A stretch of 64,000 nucleotides of DNA from an uncultured Lachnospiraceae bacterium. Its GTDB lineage: Bacteria > Bacillota > Clostridia > Lachnospirales > Lachnospiraceae. The number at the start of each line of letters is the position of its first letter. The first letter of the stretch is position 1. Shown here piece by piece: positions 15,870 to 24,770 of the stretch. The stretch is from contig CAJTYM010000010.1 of NCBI GenBank assembly GCA_910583835.1, positions 25,475 through 89,474 on the forward strand, given 5' to 3'. The position numbers and the translations under genes were made by a program. The notes under the pieces are model-generated. The model made no database searches. It saw nothing but the letters and a program-made list of their open reading frames with translations, and had not been told where the DNA came from.

Positions 15870-16052
15870 ATGACTGAGAAAGAAATGCTGAAATTGTCCA
15901 TTGAAGAATTTTCCCGGCTGCAAAACTATATGTTGCATTGCGAGAAAGACTCGGAAGCATACAAATTAATGAAGGACCGTTATATAGAATTGAAAGTAAT
16001 ACTTACAGTATCTGGCGTAAACCTTACAGATTTAGATAAGATAAAGGAATAG
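15870..16052 (+). CDS. Small hypothetical protein upstream of the recombinase
   Basis: 60 residues behind a good AGGAAGCAGGTG. The sequence is highly charged and predicted to be helical (MTEKEMLKLSIEEFSRLQNY), with no Cys or membrane segment. It ends 51 bases before the tyrosine recombinase and is probably co-transcribed with it. I do not recognise it; a role as a recombinase accessory protein is speculation. Confidence 0.6.
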   Translation: MTEKEMLKLSIEEFSRLQNYMLHCEKDSEAYKLMKDRYIELKVILTVSGVNLTDLDKIKE

Positions 16053-16103
16053 CCAAATTTACAGAACTAGACAGAATAAAAGAATAAAAAGAGGAATCTA
16101 CAA

Positions 16104-17168
16104 ATGGACTACGTTGAACAGATTAATTTAGAAAATAAACGGAAACTGCAAGTTTTATTAAAAGAACTACCCAAATTCTGCAGTGATTTTTTCCGCTATC
16201 TTGATACCAGAAACACTTCATCCAGGACAAGATTATCTTATGCCTATGATATTCGCCTTTTTTTTGAATTTATTCAGAATAATAATCCTATTTATAAGGA
16301 AATGCCCATGCATGACATACCGTTTACTGTTCTGGATGAAATGACGCCGGTAGATATTGAGGAGTATCTTGCTTACCTTTCCTACTATGAGAAAAAATCC
16401 GGTCAGGCAATAACCAATGGGGAAAAAGGCAAGTCCCGGAAGCTTTCTGCGATTCGCACCATGTACAATTATTACTTCAAAAAGGAATTTATCAAGACAA
16501 ACGCTCCATCCATGATTGAGACGCCCAAAAAACACAAGGACAATATTATTCGTCTGGACAAAGATGAGGTTGCAGAATTGATTACCACTGTTGAAAACGG
16601 CAGTTCCCTGACCCCCAGGCAGCTTGCAGCCCATCAAAAGACAAAATACCGGGATATTGCCATACTCACGCTGCTTTTGGGAACTGGTATCCGTGTATCG
16701 GAATGTGTAGGACTGGATGTTGCAGACGTAAGTTTCAAAAATAATGGTATGCGTGTTGTGCGCAAAGGAGGTAATGAATCTACTGTATATTTTGGGGAAG
16801 AAGTCGCTGATGCCCTTTTGGACTATCTGGAATTGGAACGTCCCATGTTGGCAGATAAGGCTCTTCCTGGCCAGGAAAACGCTCTTTTTCTCTCCTTAAA
16901 ATACAGCCGGCTGACTACACGTGCTGTGGAAAAGCTTGTTAAGAAATATACCTCTGCGGCAAATATCACGAAGAAAATTACGCCGCACAAGCTGCGCAGC
17001 ACCTACGGAACAAACCTTTATAAAGAAACCGGGGATATCTATCTGGTTGCCGATGCCCTCGGGCACAAAAGCGTAGAGACAACCCGCCAGCACTACGCTG
17101 CCATTGATGACGAACGCAGGAAACTTGCGGGGAAATTCTCTGGCAGTATTTTCCGAGAAGATGGATGA
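16104..17168 (+). CDS. Tyrosine recombinase, XerC/XerD-like
   Basis: 354 residues. An N-terminal SAM-like DNA-binding domain (SRTRLSYAYDIRLFFEFI) is followed by the catalytic domain with Arg in GTGIRVSECVGLD, Lys in RKGGN, HKLR of TPHKLRSTYG, His in LGHKSVETTRQHY and the nucleophilic Tyr of the same motif. All active-site residues are present. It is longer than typical XerC/D (about 300), through extra N-terminal residues and a short insertion. It could be the chromosome-dimer resolvase or the integrase of a decayed element; I see no att sites. Confidence 0.88.
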   Translation: MDYVEQINLENKRKLQVLLKELPKFCSDFFRYLDTRNTSSRTRLSYAYDIRLFFEFIQNNNPIYKEMPMHDIPFTVLDEMTPVDIEEYLAYLSYYEKKSGQAITNGEKGKSRKLSAIRTMYNYYFKKEFIKTNAPSMIETPKKHKDNIIRLDKDEVAELITTVENGSSLTPRQLAAHQKTKYRDIAILTLLLGTGIRVSECVGLDVADVSFKNNGMRVVRKGGNESTVYFGEEVADALLDYLELERPMLADKALPGQENALFLSLKYSRLTTRAVEKLVKKYTSAANITKKITPHKLRSTYGTNLYKETGDIYLVADALGHKSVETTRQHYAAIDDERRKLAGKFSGSIFREDG

Positions 17169-17235
17169 AAAAAGAAAAGCGCCCTCCTTTCGGAAAACAC
17201 TTTTCTTTCTTCTGCTTAGCCCTTTTCTAAGAAAA

Positions 17236-17865
17236 TTATTTCTTTTTATGTTTTAAATCCATATAGTGCAGAATCATATCGCAGCAGCCCTCAAATCCAA
17301 GCTGGCTGCTGTCCAGCGTCAGATGGTAGCTTCTGGAATCGCCCCATTTCTTACTGGAATAATAATTATAATAGCTGGCACGCTTCTTATCGGTCTTGCG
17401 AATCATGTCAGCAGCCTTTTCCTTTGTCACTTTAAACTTCTCCATGATATGGTTGATACGGAAATCCATGTCAGCATGGATAAAAACACTCAGGCAATTA
17501 TCATGGTTTGCCAGTGCATAATCTGCACATCTTCCCACGATAATGCAGGACTCTTTGGCTGCAAGATTCTTGATTGCCTCAAACTGGGCAAGGAACACTT
17601 TGTGATTCAGCGGCATATCCAGGAACGGAGCAGATGTATAGCCATTGACCGAATAAGTATCCATCACCAACGAATACAGGAAACTGCTCGTAGGCTTTTC
17701 ATCATGATTCTCAAAAATCTCCTGGCAGAGACCACTCTCCTTTGCTGCCAGAGATAACAATTCCTTGTCATAACATTTTACGTTTAATTTTTCGGAAAGC
17801 ATCCGCCCGACATCCATACCGCCGCTGCCAAATTCTCTGCCAATTGTAATAACGAAATTTCCCAT
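17236..17865 (-). CDS. Cytidylate-kinase-like family protein
   Basis: 209 residues, ATG behind AGAAAGGTGGT. A P-loop-like glycine-rich segment is near the start (ITIGREFGSGGMDVG), and IIVGRCADYAL and RINHIMEKF follow, matching the cytidylate-kinase-like family (AAA_26) common in Firmicutes. The true substrate is unknown; these proteins differ from housekeeping Cmk. It converges with the recombinase gene, with a short AT-rich space between them. Confidence 0.85.
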   Translation of the reverse strand: MGNFVITIGREFGSGGMDVGRMLSEKLNVKCYDKELLSLAAKESGLCQEIFENHDEKPTSSFLYSLVMDTYSVNGYTSAPFLDMPLNHKVFLAQFEAIKNLAAKESCIIVGRCADYALANHDNCLSVFIHADMDFRINHIMEKFKVTKEKAADMIRKTDKKRASYYNYYSSKKWGDSRSYHLTLDSSQLGFEGCCDMILHYMDLKHKKK

Positions 17866-18208
17866 AAGATTACCACCTTTCTGTCAGTTCTTATATTTTA
17901 CTTACAATCACGAAGGAATGATTATTTTTCCATAATCTGCTATATTGGGAGAGATTCTGCCTATGACCTTTATTCCCGCAAGCAATGCACCTACAGCTAC
18001 AGGGTCTTAGAAAAATTTGATTTATCATGTTTATTAATATTATAATATATTTCGCCAAAAATGTATATACAATTTCTGTTTGAGATTTTCCATTTTATGA
18101 TAAAAGTGTTACTGTTCACACAGAACTTTGCATTTACTGCAAAGTCCGTAAGAAAATGATTCAGGTGTGAGCAATTGTGCTCGGCGCGTCAAAGTGTGCA
18201 ATCTCAAT
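17866..18208. other. Intergenic region of 343 bases with a small hairpin
   Basis: AT-rich and without a credible reading frame. ACTTTGCA-TTTAC-TGCAAAGT (18125-18145) forms an eight-base stem 60 bases past the rluD-like stop and may end that minus-strand transcript, although no T-run is present. GAGCA-ATT-GTGCTC follows nearby. I cannot assign a known RNA to the remainder. Confidence 0.45.
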
Positions 18209-19132
18209 TCACGGCAGCTTTCTCAACAAGGACTGAAAATACTCCGGCAAGGGAGCTTCTATTTCCAAATACCTTCCGTCCGCTGGATGGATAAACCCAA
18301 TCACAGCCGCATGCAACGTCTGTCCTTGCAGCTTCCAGGGAATTTTCCCACTGCCATAGATGGAATCGCCAAGAAGCGGATGACCGAAACTTGCCATATG
18401 AACGCGAATTTGGTGTGTGCGCCCTGTTTCCAATTCAAATTCCATATAAGTATGGTTTTGGAAACGCTGCAATACGCGGTAATGCGTAACTGCCCTCTTG
18501 CCATTCGGCACATTGACTGCCATTTTCTTGCGCTCCCTGGGATGTCTGCCAATCGTACCCTCAATTACCCCATTGTCCGGCCCGACAACGCCCCTGACGA
18601 TGCCAAGGTAGCGTCTGGTGACCGAATGTTCTTTGATTTGCTCTGCTATTTTGACATGCGCCTGGTCATTTTTACAGACAATCAATGCGCCTGTGGTATC
18701 CATATCAATACGGTGGACAATCCCCGGACGAATTTCCCCATTAATCCCGGAAAGGCTGTCTTTGCAATGGTACATGACAGCATTGACCAAGGTACCGGAA
18801 TAATGCCCTGCTGATGGGTGCACGACCATGCTCTTGGGCTTATTCACCACCAGGACATCCTTATCCTCATATAGTATATCCAAGGGAATATTTTCTGGCA
18901 GAATAGCAATTTCCTGCGCCCTGGGAATTACCACGGAGAGCAGGTCGCCCTCGTCCACACAGTAGTTGGCTTTTCGCACAACATCATTTACCATAATCTG
19001 CCCTTCTTTGATTAGCTTTTGGAAATATGACCTGGACAATTCCGGATACAGCAGGGACAAGGTTTTATCCAGCCGCTCTCCTGCTTGTTCTGAGGCTATC
19101 TCAAATTGCTGTACTGTACTGCTTTCCATCAT
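18209..19132 (-). CDS. rluD: RluD-family 23S rRNA pseudouridine synthase
   Basis: 307 residues. An N-terminal S4 domain (RLDKTLSLLYPELSRSYFQKL) precedes the RluA-family catalytic domain with HRIDMDTTG, the variant of the HRLDxxTSG motif that holds the catalytic Asp. ETGRTHQIRVHMA is the second conserved block. The start overlaps the lspA stop by four bases (ATGA), as in lspA-rluD pairs of other Firmicutes. Exact uridine targets cannot be read from sequence. Confidence 0.94.
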   Translation of the reverse strand: MMESSTVQQFEIASEQAGERLDKTLSLLYPELSRSYFQKLIKEGQIMVNDVVRKANYCVDEGDLLSVVIPRAQEIAILPENIPLDILYEDKDVLVVNKPKSMVVHPSAGHYSGTLVNAVMYHCKDSLSGINGEIRPGIVHRIDMDTTGALIVCKNDQAHVKIAEQIKEHSVTRRYLGIVRGVVGPDNGVIEGTIGRHPRERKKMAVNVPNGKRAVTHYRVLQRFQNHTYMEFELETGRTHQIRVHMASFGHPLLGDSIYGSGKIPWKLQGQTLHAAVIGFIHPADGRYLEIEAPLPEYFQSLLRKLP

Positions 19133-19662
19133 GACTTATCTGATCCCTTCTTTCCTGGCTTCTTAAAAGGAATCAGCCTGCTTATCTCCTCGTCTTTATA
19201 GTAGAACAGGAAAAGCACTATCAAAAGCGCCATGCCGCAGCTTACATAGATATCCGCCATATTAAAAATGGGGAAATTTATCAGTTCAAAATAGAAAAAG
19301 TCCACCACATAGTCACGAATTAGCCTGTCTGTTAAGTTCCCAAGCGCCCCGGCAGTCAACAAGATTAAAATAAACCTTGCCCATGCAAACCTTTTCTCCA
19401 TGGGCGACTTCCAGTAGACGAGAACCATCAGCACGAGCAGCACAAGCGTCCCTGCCACAAACAGATATTTCATGCCCTGCATCATGCCAAAGGCAGCGCC
19501 GCGGTTCTCCAGGTAATGTAACTGGAATACGCCTTTTATCAATATAATGGAATTGCCGCCTTTTAAATAGGCAGAAGCAAGGTATTTCGTAAATTGGTCC
19601 AATGCCAACAGAAGGACAACGCTTGCCATTCCTATAATACAACTGTTCTTTTTCTTATCCAT
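19129..19662 (-). CDS. lspA: Lipoprotein signal peptidase
   Basis: 177 residues with four membrane segments. The catalytic aspartates lie in the conserved blocks GNLTDRLIRDYVVDFF and FNMADIYVSCG, and the NRGAAFG motif is present. It cleaves prolipoproteins after lipidation; the window encodes at least two candidate lipoproteins (the S11 peptidase and the DUF3048 protein). ATG follows AAAGAGG. Coupled to the rluD-like gene downstream. Confidence 0.97.
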   Translation of the reverse strand: MDKKKNSCIIGMASVVLLLALDQFTKYLASAYLKGGNSIILIKGVFQLHYLENRGAAFGMMQGMKYLFVAGTLVLLVLMVLVYWKSPMEKRFAWARFILILLTAGALGNLTDRLIRDYVVDFFYFELINFPIFNMADIYVSCGMALLIVLFLFYYKDEEISRLIPFKKPGKKGSDKS

Positions 19663-19715
19663 AAATAAACCTCTTTACTAAAATGATGTTTAAGAATCAT
19701 AATTCAGCCTTTGTC

Positions 19716-20828
19716 TCATTTTGTTTCGGCTGGCTGAACTATTATATATGAAATTCCACCAAGAATCTCCTCATCCGTCAGTTCCCTGGTAATGCAAGCC
19801 TGCCCCAAAGCATTTAAGATGATAAATTTTATCTTTCCTGACTCCATTTTCTTGTCTAGTTTGGTAGCGGCAAGAATTTCCTCTGCTCCATATGGAAATT
19901 CCTTCAGTGATACCGGCAGCCCATAACTTGTAAGGATATGCAGTAAATCCTGCAGTTCCTGCTCTGTCAATTTTCCCAACCGATAAGAAATGTAAGCTGC
20001 GCCTGCCATACCAAGCGATACGCATTCTCCATGGTACAGGGTAAAATCCGACAATTTTTCGATGGCATGGCCGATGGTATGCCCGAAATTTAAGAGAGCC
20101 CTCTCCCCCTGCTCTTTGGGGTCGTGCTCCACGACTTCACGTTTGATATGGCAGCTTCTGAAAATCATCTCCTCCATAGCTGCCGGCTGCTGTTCCATGA
20201 TGGCCGTGCTGTTTTCCCGGATAAACTGCGTGTACGATGTATCCTTGATAAAGCCATGTTTAATCAATTCCGCCGTACCCGCTGTAAATTGACGTTGCGG
20301 AAGAGATTTCAATACAGAAATATTCATATACACAAGCCTGGGCATATAGAAAGCCCCCACCATGTTCTTGTACTGCATAAAGTCTACGCCCGTCTTGCCG
20401 CCGATGCTGCTGTCTGTCTGTGCCAACAGCGTTGTCGGCACCTGGACGAAATCTATTCCCCGCAGATATGTGGCTGCAGCAAACCCAGTGAGGTCTCCGA
20501 CAACGCCGCCGCCCAATGCGATAAGAAGGTCTTTGCGGTCAAATTTATGTGCAATCAGATGTTCATAGACATGACCTACGGTATCTGTGTTCTTACTGTC
20601 CTCTCCCGCCGCAAACACAAAGGAGGTACAAACAGCAAACATTGGTGAAAGCAATGATTCCACCTCTTTCAGATAGTAAGCTGCCACATTAGAATCCGTA
20701 ATGATACACACTTTATTTGTGCCATACCCCAGCTTGCCTAATTTATCCGCAAGCAGGGAAAAATCATGCTGTATCTCTATGTCATAATAAGGCTGTCCCT
20801 CATAAGAGACTGTGATTGTCTTTCCCAT
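19716..20828 (-). CDS. aroB: 3-dehydroquinate synthase
   Basis: 370 residues. NAD-binding GGGVVGDLTGFAAATYLRG, TTLLAQTDSSIGGKTGVDF and the metal-binding NFGHTIGHAIEKL are all visible. The enzyme converts DAHP to 3-dehydroquinate in the shikimate pathway. In Bacillus this position (between ylmH and lspA) holds divIVA and ileS, so aroB is a lineage-specific neighbour here. ATG follows AAAGGAAA. Confidence 0.97.
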   Translation of the reverse strand: MGKTITVSYEGQPYYDIEIQHDFSLLADKLGKLGYGTNKVCIITDSNVAAYYLKEVESLLSPMFAVCTSFVFAAGEDSKNTDTVGHVYEHLIAHKFDRKDLLIALGGGVVGDLTGFAAATYLRGIDFVQVPTTLLAQTDSSIGGKTGVDFMQYKNMVGAFYMPRLVYMNISVLKSLPQRQFTAGTAELIKHGFIKDTSYTQFIRENSTAIMEQQPAAMEEMIFRSCHIKREVVEHDPKEQGERALLNFGHTIGHAIEKLSDFTLYHGECVSLGMAGAAYISYRLGKLTEQELQDLLHILTSYGLPVSLKEFPYGAEEILAATKLDKKMESGKIKFIILNALGQACITRELTDEEILGGISYIIVQPAETK

Positions 20829-20883
20829 TATAGATTTCCTTTCCTATAAATACTTCTGATACATTATTTATAAGTTTTCCTTT

Positions 20884-21636
20884 TTATAGATACTTCTCAT
20901 ACTTTATTTTCAGACGTCCCTTGCGCGTCTCGCCAAAGGATTCCACGAAACGAAACCTTCCCACAGAACGGACAGAAATCAGTTCGCCTGGCTTGCACTC
21001 CGCAGTGACCTGCAGAATCTGCCGGTTATCTAAAAAAACTTTGCCGCTTTTTATCCACATGCTTGCCTGGGAACGTGAGATTTTACAGATACAGGCAAGC
21101 ACGCTGTCCAAACGGTTGGATGTGACAATTCCCTCTGCCAGTTCCTTCCTCGGTTCTACTGACAGAGAATCTGCTTTGACCTGCTCGCTCTTTACCGTAG
21201 TATGGCGAATCCTTGTCAGCTCCTGCATCACAAATGCCGCAATTTTTTCCTGGCAGAACACGTAAATCTCTTCCTCATTTATCAAAATGTCACCCAATTT
21301 GCAGCGTTCAATGCCGAGATTCATCAAGCTTCCCAGGACATCCCTATGCGTCAGGGATTCTGCAAATTTTTTATTTAATGGCGTGATTTTCAGACAGACA
21401 ATCGGGTAATCCCAGGCATAACAAAGAGCATCAGGTATAAATGCTATCATCTGACGCTCACTCAACGCATATCCACCAAAAGCCTCATATCCAGAATACA
21501 GATTGGGGATTTCCTGCTTGAAAATATTCAATTCATTTAAATTCAGAAATTCGCTGAATACTACAATGTCTTTCTGCCCAGCCTGCCTGGATAAATCAAG
21601 GAATCGTTTTGCTAAAATTGTTTCTTCCTTCGTCAT
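20884..21636 (-). CDS. ylmH: YlmH-type S4-domain RNA-binding protein
   Basis: 250 residues. The N-terminal part (FLNLNELNIFKQE, YSGYEAFGGY) and the central LTHRDVLGSLMNLGIERCKLGDI match YlmH, and the C-terminal S4 domain is seen in NRLDSVLACICKISRSQASMWIKSGKV (read in pieces). YlmH is linked to ribosome rescue and to the division gene cluster in Gram-positives. It follows sepF by nine bases and belongs to the yggS-sepF-ylmH unit. Confidence 0.94.
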   Translation of the reverse strand: MTKEETILAKRFLDLSRQAGQKDIVVFSEFLNLNELNIFKQEIPNLYSGYEAFGGYALSERQMIAFIPDALCYAWDYPIVCLKITPLNKKFAESLTHRDVLGSLMNLGIERCKLGDILINEEEIYVFCQEKIAAFVMQELTRIRHTTVKSEQVKADSLSVEPRKELAEGIVTSNRLDSVLACICKISRSQASMWIKSGKVFLDNRQILQVTAECKPGELISVRSVGRFRFVESFGETRKGRLKIKYEKYL

Positions 21637-21645
21637 GACAATTCC

Positions 21646-22161
21646 TTATATTTTCGTGCGGATAGGCTGCATATCTAACGAGTCAATAATATTGGCAAAA
21701 TCACCGGACACGTCAACGCTTGGCGGAGTAATGATGAATATGTAGTTGGAAATTTTCTGCAGATTGCCATTGATGGCAAAACAGGAACCAGATGTGAAAT
21801 CAATGATACGCTGTGCAATATCCACATCCAATCCTTCTACATTCAGCACTACAGTTCTGTCAAGCAGCAATGTCTCCGTAATCTCCCTGGCATCTTCCAC
21901 CGTGATAGGCTTAATGACGCATACTTCCATGCCTGACCCTGACTTTTTGCTGGGGCGCATCGGCGTCACTACCTTGGAGTTCGTCTTGATGGGGCGAATC
22001 TTCTTATCGTCTTCATCATACTCATCCGCATCCCTGTCTTTGGAACGGCTTCGCTTCCGGGGCATCTCTTCTTCATAATCATCTTCGTAATCGTCATCAT
22101 AAAAGTCGTCATCATCTGAGTTCAGTCTCATCACATCTAAAAATTTATCTAACATTCCCAT
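21646..22161 (-). CDS. sepF: Cell division protein SepF
   Basis: 171 residues from the ATG at 22161 (MGMLDKFLDVMRLN) behind GAGGTG; longer starts overlap yggS. A membrane-binding N-terminal helix is followed by a strongly acidic, then basic linker (about residues 15-60) and the SepF core (VCVIKPITVEDAREIT, LLLDRTVVLNVEGLD, IIDFTSGSCFAINGNL). SepF anchors FtsZ and helps septum synthesis. It is encoded between yggS and ylmH, the standard order. Confidence 0.96.
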   Translation of the reverse strand: MGMLDKFLDVMRLNSDDDDFYDDDYEDDYEEEMPRKRSRSKDRDADEYDEDDKKIRPIKTNSKVVTPMRPSKKSGSGMEVCVIKPITVEDAREITETLLLDRTVVLNVEGLDVDIAQRIIDFTSGSCFAINGNLQKISNYIFIITPPSVDVSGDFANIIDSLDMQPIRTKI

Positions 22162-22171
22162 ATCATTCACC

Positions 22172-22876
22172 TCACTTTGTTTCTGGCTGTCCATAATTCC
22201 TTTCGCCAAAAATTCCTGTTCCGACACGTACCATGGTCGCCCCTTCTTCAATTGCCACCATATAATCGCCTGTCATCCCCATGGAGAGAACAGACATATT
22301 TACATTATCAATGTTTTTCCTCCCTATGTCAACAGCTAATTCACGAATTTGGCGAAAATATTCGCGATTATCTTCCGGATTTGTCACAAAGGGCGCAATC
22401 GTCATAAGCCCTTTCACATGAACACGCGGAAGAATGGACATTTCTTCAATCATCTGCAGCGTCTCCTCGCGGGATATGCCAAACTTGCTCTCCTCGCCGG
22501 CAACGTTTACCTCTACAAGAATATCAATATCCACCCGTTTCTTTTGGGCCTGGCTGCTGATTTCCTGGGCAAGGCGCAAAGAATCCACGGAATGGATGAG
22601 AGATACTTTATCAATGATGTATTTGACCTTATTCCTTTGAAGATGCCCAATCATATGCCAATGGACATCCTCGGGAAGCTGTGGGTACTTGTCCATGATT
22701 TCCTGTACTTTATTCTCACCAAAATCCCGGCTTCCGGCTGCGTAAGCTTCCTCCAACATAGGCACCGGTTTCGTCTTGCTGACAGAAATCAGCGTCACCT
22801 CTTCTGGATTTCTCCCGGCTTTCTCACATGCTCTCTTAATATTGTCACGGACTTGTGTAAGATTTTCCTTTACCAT
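22172..22876 (-). CDS. yggS: YggS-family PLP homeostasis protein
   Basis: 234 residues from ATG 22876 behind GAGGAGGAAC. The PLP-binding Lys is in LISVSKTKPVPMLEEAY; GSRDFGENKVQE, WHMIGHLQRNKVK and SMGMTGDYMVAIEEGATMVR are typical. These proteins bind pyridoxal phosphate and balance its supply rather than acting as enzymes. First housekeeping member of the ylm-type division cluster (YlmE). Confidence 0.96.
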   Translation of the reverse strand: MVKENLTQVRDNIKRACEKAGRNPEEVTLISVSKTKPVPMLEEAYAAGSRDFGENKVQEIMDKYPQLPEDVHWHMIGHLQRNKVKYIIDKVSLIHSVDSLRLAQEISSQAQKKRVDIDILVEVNVAGEESKFGISREETLQMIEEMSILPRVHVKGLMTIAPFVTNPEDNREYFRQIRELAVDIGRKNIDNVNMSVLSMGMTGDYMVAIEEGATMVRVGTGIFGERNYGQPETK

Positions 22877-22898
22877 CTTCGTTCCTCCTCGTCCCACA

Positions 22899-24275
22899 CT
22901 ACTGTATGATTTCATTTTCCTGTATCTTTGCGGCTTCCAGTGCAATATGGTCGTAAAGTGAAATTCCATACTTCGTTCCGGTTGCTACAATGGAATACTC
23001 TTCATTTTGAAATAGTATTTCCACTTTGCGGAATACTGCATACCCGCGGTTAATGTTGTAAACGCCCTGCAGAGACGCCTGTTTGTCCAATACATATGTC
23101 TCGCTCGAATCTGTCTTGAGTATGGTGTCCCCGGCAGTCAGTTCCTCGGCAGCGATATAATACATATCATCTATTTCTTCCGCCACGGCAACCGCTACGA
23201 ACCTGGGCACAGGTTCACCGTCTTCATTCTCATATTGGCACATAACGCCATTGGAATCATCGGCCCCTCCTTTGGTGAGATACTCCTTCGGTATGATAAA
23301 AAAACTCTTTTCCGTCAATGAAGTGTTGGGAATCTTTAAGCCGCTGGTATCTGACGTCATCAGCTCAATTTCCAGATAGCGGTCTGTTGCAAAACGAAGA
23401 CCGGCGCTCTGAAACGTCAATGCCAGATAATAAGCGCCATTGCGTTTTAAAATCTTTGAACTTCCCCAGGCAGTGGAGTTATCTTTTTTGAATTTGACCC
23501 TCACCGATGTCTCATCCGCCAAATCAGCTGCCAGCTGCTCATCTATGGGAATCAGCAGATTCCAAATCTCGCTGGTAATCAGTTTATATGCCACATCCCC
23601 AGCGCTGACCTGTTCGCGCGCCATCAAATTAGTCTTTACATGAGCCGATTTGTCGAAAATATCCTCCGTGAAATCCTCTAGTGTGACATTTTCCAACCCA
23701 TCTGTATTATATACCACAATACCTGGTTCCGATGCACGGCTGGCACGAAGCCCCTGGCTGGCTGCCGCCCCCAGATTGGATAATGCATTCGCGCTGATTG
23801 TCTCCATCAGTTTTGCCTGCATATCATATTGAAAGGTATAGGCCTGGTAGAAATTTTCATCTGTATAATCCAGCACATATTCTTCCGCTGTTTTTTCCAG
23901 TTCACGGTAAGCATCCTTATCGGCAAACAGCTTGCCATCGTTCTTCTCCATCATTTCATGATAGAAATTCCCTGTCGCATCCACGGAATACACATAACTA
24001 TGGACGCCAACCTTCGTGGCATCCTTATTATAATAACTGATGTAGCCTGGGGAATCCACACTAAATACCTTCTCCTCCCGCAAAATCACTCCGGTAAAGA
24101 CATTGTCCTGGGCAATCGTCCCTTGGGTAACCTCATACACAGCCACCCTCTCCATAGTAAAATACTGAAAAATATTATACAGCATATAGACAAGGATAAT
24201 CAGGAAGATAATGACCCCTATATTGAATTGGGAAGCTTTATGGAATTTAATGATTTTTTTATTTTTATTTGCCAT
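22899..24275 (-). CDS. HlyD-like membrane-anchored protein next to the division cluster
   Basis: 458 residues from ATG 24275 (MANKNKKIIKFHK). One membrane segment near residues 18-38 (GVIIFLIILVYMLYNIF) is followed by an extracellular part. A biotinyl/lipoyl-like half (TQGTIAQDNVFTGVILREEK, SPGYISYY) and a C-terminal beta-barrel-like part resemble HlyD-type adaptor proteins. No partner ABC transporter gene is near. Placement directly upstream of yggS-sepF-ylmH suggests a role in envelope or division, which is inference. Confidence 0.75.
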   Translation of the reverse strand: MANKNKKIIKFHKASQFNIGVIIFLIILVYMLYNIFQYFTMERVAVYEVTQGTIAQDNVFTGVILREEKVFSVDSPGYISYYNKDATKVGVHSYVYSVDATGNFYHEMMEKNDGKLFADKDAYRELEKTAEEYVLDYTDENFYQAYTFQYDMQAKLMETISANALSNLGAAASQGLRASRASEPGIVVYNTDGLENVTLEDFTEDIFDKSAHVKTNLMAREQVSAGDVAYKLITSEIWNLLIPIDEQLAADLADETSVRVKFKKDNSTAWGSSKILKRNGAYYLALTFQSAGLRFATDRYLEIELMTSDTSGLKIPNTSLTEKSFFIIPKEYLTKGGADDSNGVMCQYENEDGEPVPRFVAVAVAEEIDDMYYIAAEELTAGDTILKTDSSETYVLDKQASLQGVYNINRGYAVFRKVEILFQNEEYSIVATGTKYGISLYDHIALEAAKIQENEIIQ

Positions 24276-24388
24276 AAACCAACATCCTGTTTCTATGATT
24301 ATTATTATTTTATCATTTGTTCCATGAATTTCCAACATGATTTTCTGATTACAGGCAATAATAAATCATGAAAAAGGAGGAAATGCAT

Positions 24389-24601
24389 ATGAATACCAAA
24401 GGTTTGGATTACACGTTATTAGCACTTGTAATCATTGGTGCGATTAACTGGGGTTTAATCGGATTATTCCGTTTCGACCTAGTTTCCTTTTTATTCGGTG
24501 ACATGAGCTGGATTAGCCGGATTGTCTATGGAATCGTAGGAATTGGCGGACTGTATCTGTGCAGTGTATTTGGACGGATCCGTTCTATGAATGAAGCCTG
24601 A
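24389..24601 (+). CDS. DUF378 family small membrane protein
   Basis: 70 residues from ATG 24389 with AGGAGG eight bases upstream. Two membrane segments surround a conserved GAINWGLIGLFRFDLVSFLFG motif that is diagnostic of DUF378. Function unknown. It is a lone plus-strand gene between two long minus-strand blocks, and a large hairpin follows its stop. Confidence 0.88.
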   Translation: MNTKGLDYTLLALVIIGAINWGLIGLFRFDLVSFLFGDMSWISRIVYGIVGIGGLYLCSVFGRIRSMNEA

Positions 24602-24619
24602 AAATACAAGCCCTAACAT

Positions 24620-24708
24620 AAAGAGTTCGCTTGTGGACTTCCATGCCGGGCGCATCCGTGAAATTAAACTTCTTTGGTGCACTGCAATTTTCTACAAGCG
24701 AACTCTTT
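24620..24708 (+). terminator. Large-loop hairpin after the DUF378 gene
   Basis: AAAGAGTTCGCTTGT (24620-24634) and ACAAGCGAACTCTTT (24694-24708) form 15 perfect pairs around a 59-base loop, ending in TTTTC. Likely the terminator of the DUF378 transcript; the long loop is unusual. Confidence 0.6.
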
Positions 24709-24710
24709 TC

Positions 24711-24769
24711 TTATCTTATAGGAAAAATCTTGTCACGCTGAAGTGTGGAAGTATCTTCCTATAAGATAA
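24711..24769. repeat. Second inverted repeat between converging genes
   Basis: TTATCTTATAGGAA (24711-24724) and TTCCTATAAGATAA (24756-24769), 14 perfect pairs with a 31-base loop, ending two bases before the stop of the minus-strand P-loop gene. Probably terminates that transcript. Confidence 0.6.
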
Positions 24770-24770
24770 A

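Noticed and set aside
17169..17235. Terminator between the tyrosine recombinase and the cytidylate-kinase-like gene
   Set aside because: AAAGAAAAG and CTTTTCTTT can pair, but the stem is all A-T/G-T like and weak; too uncertain to list.
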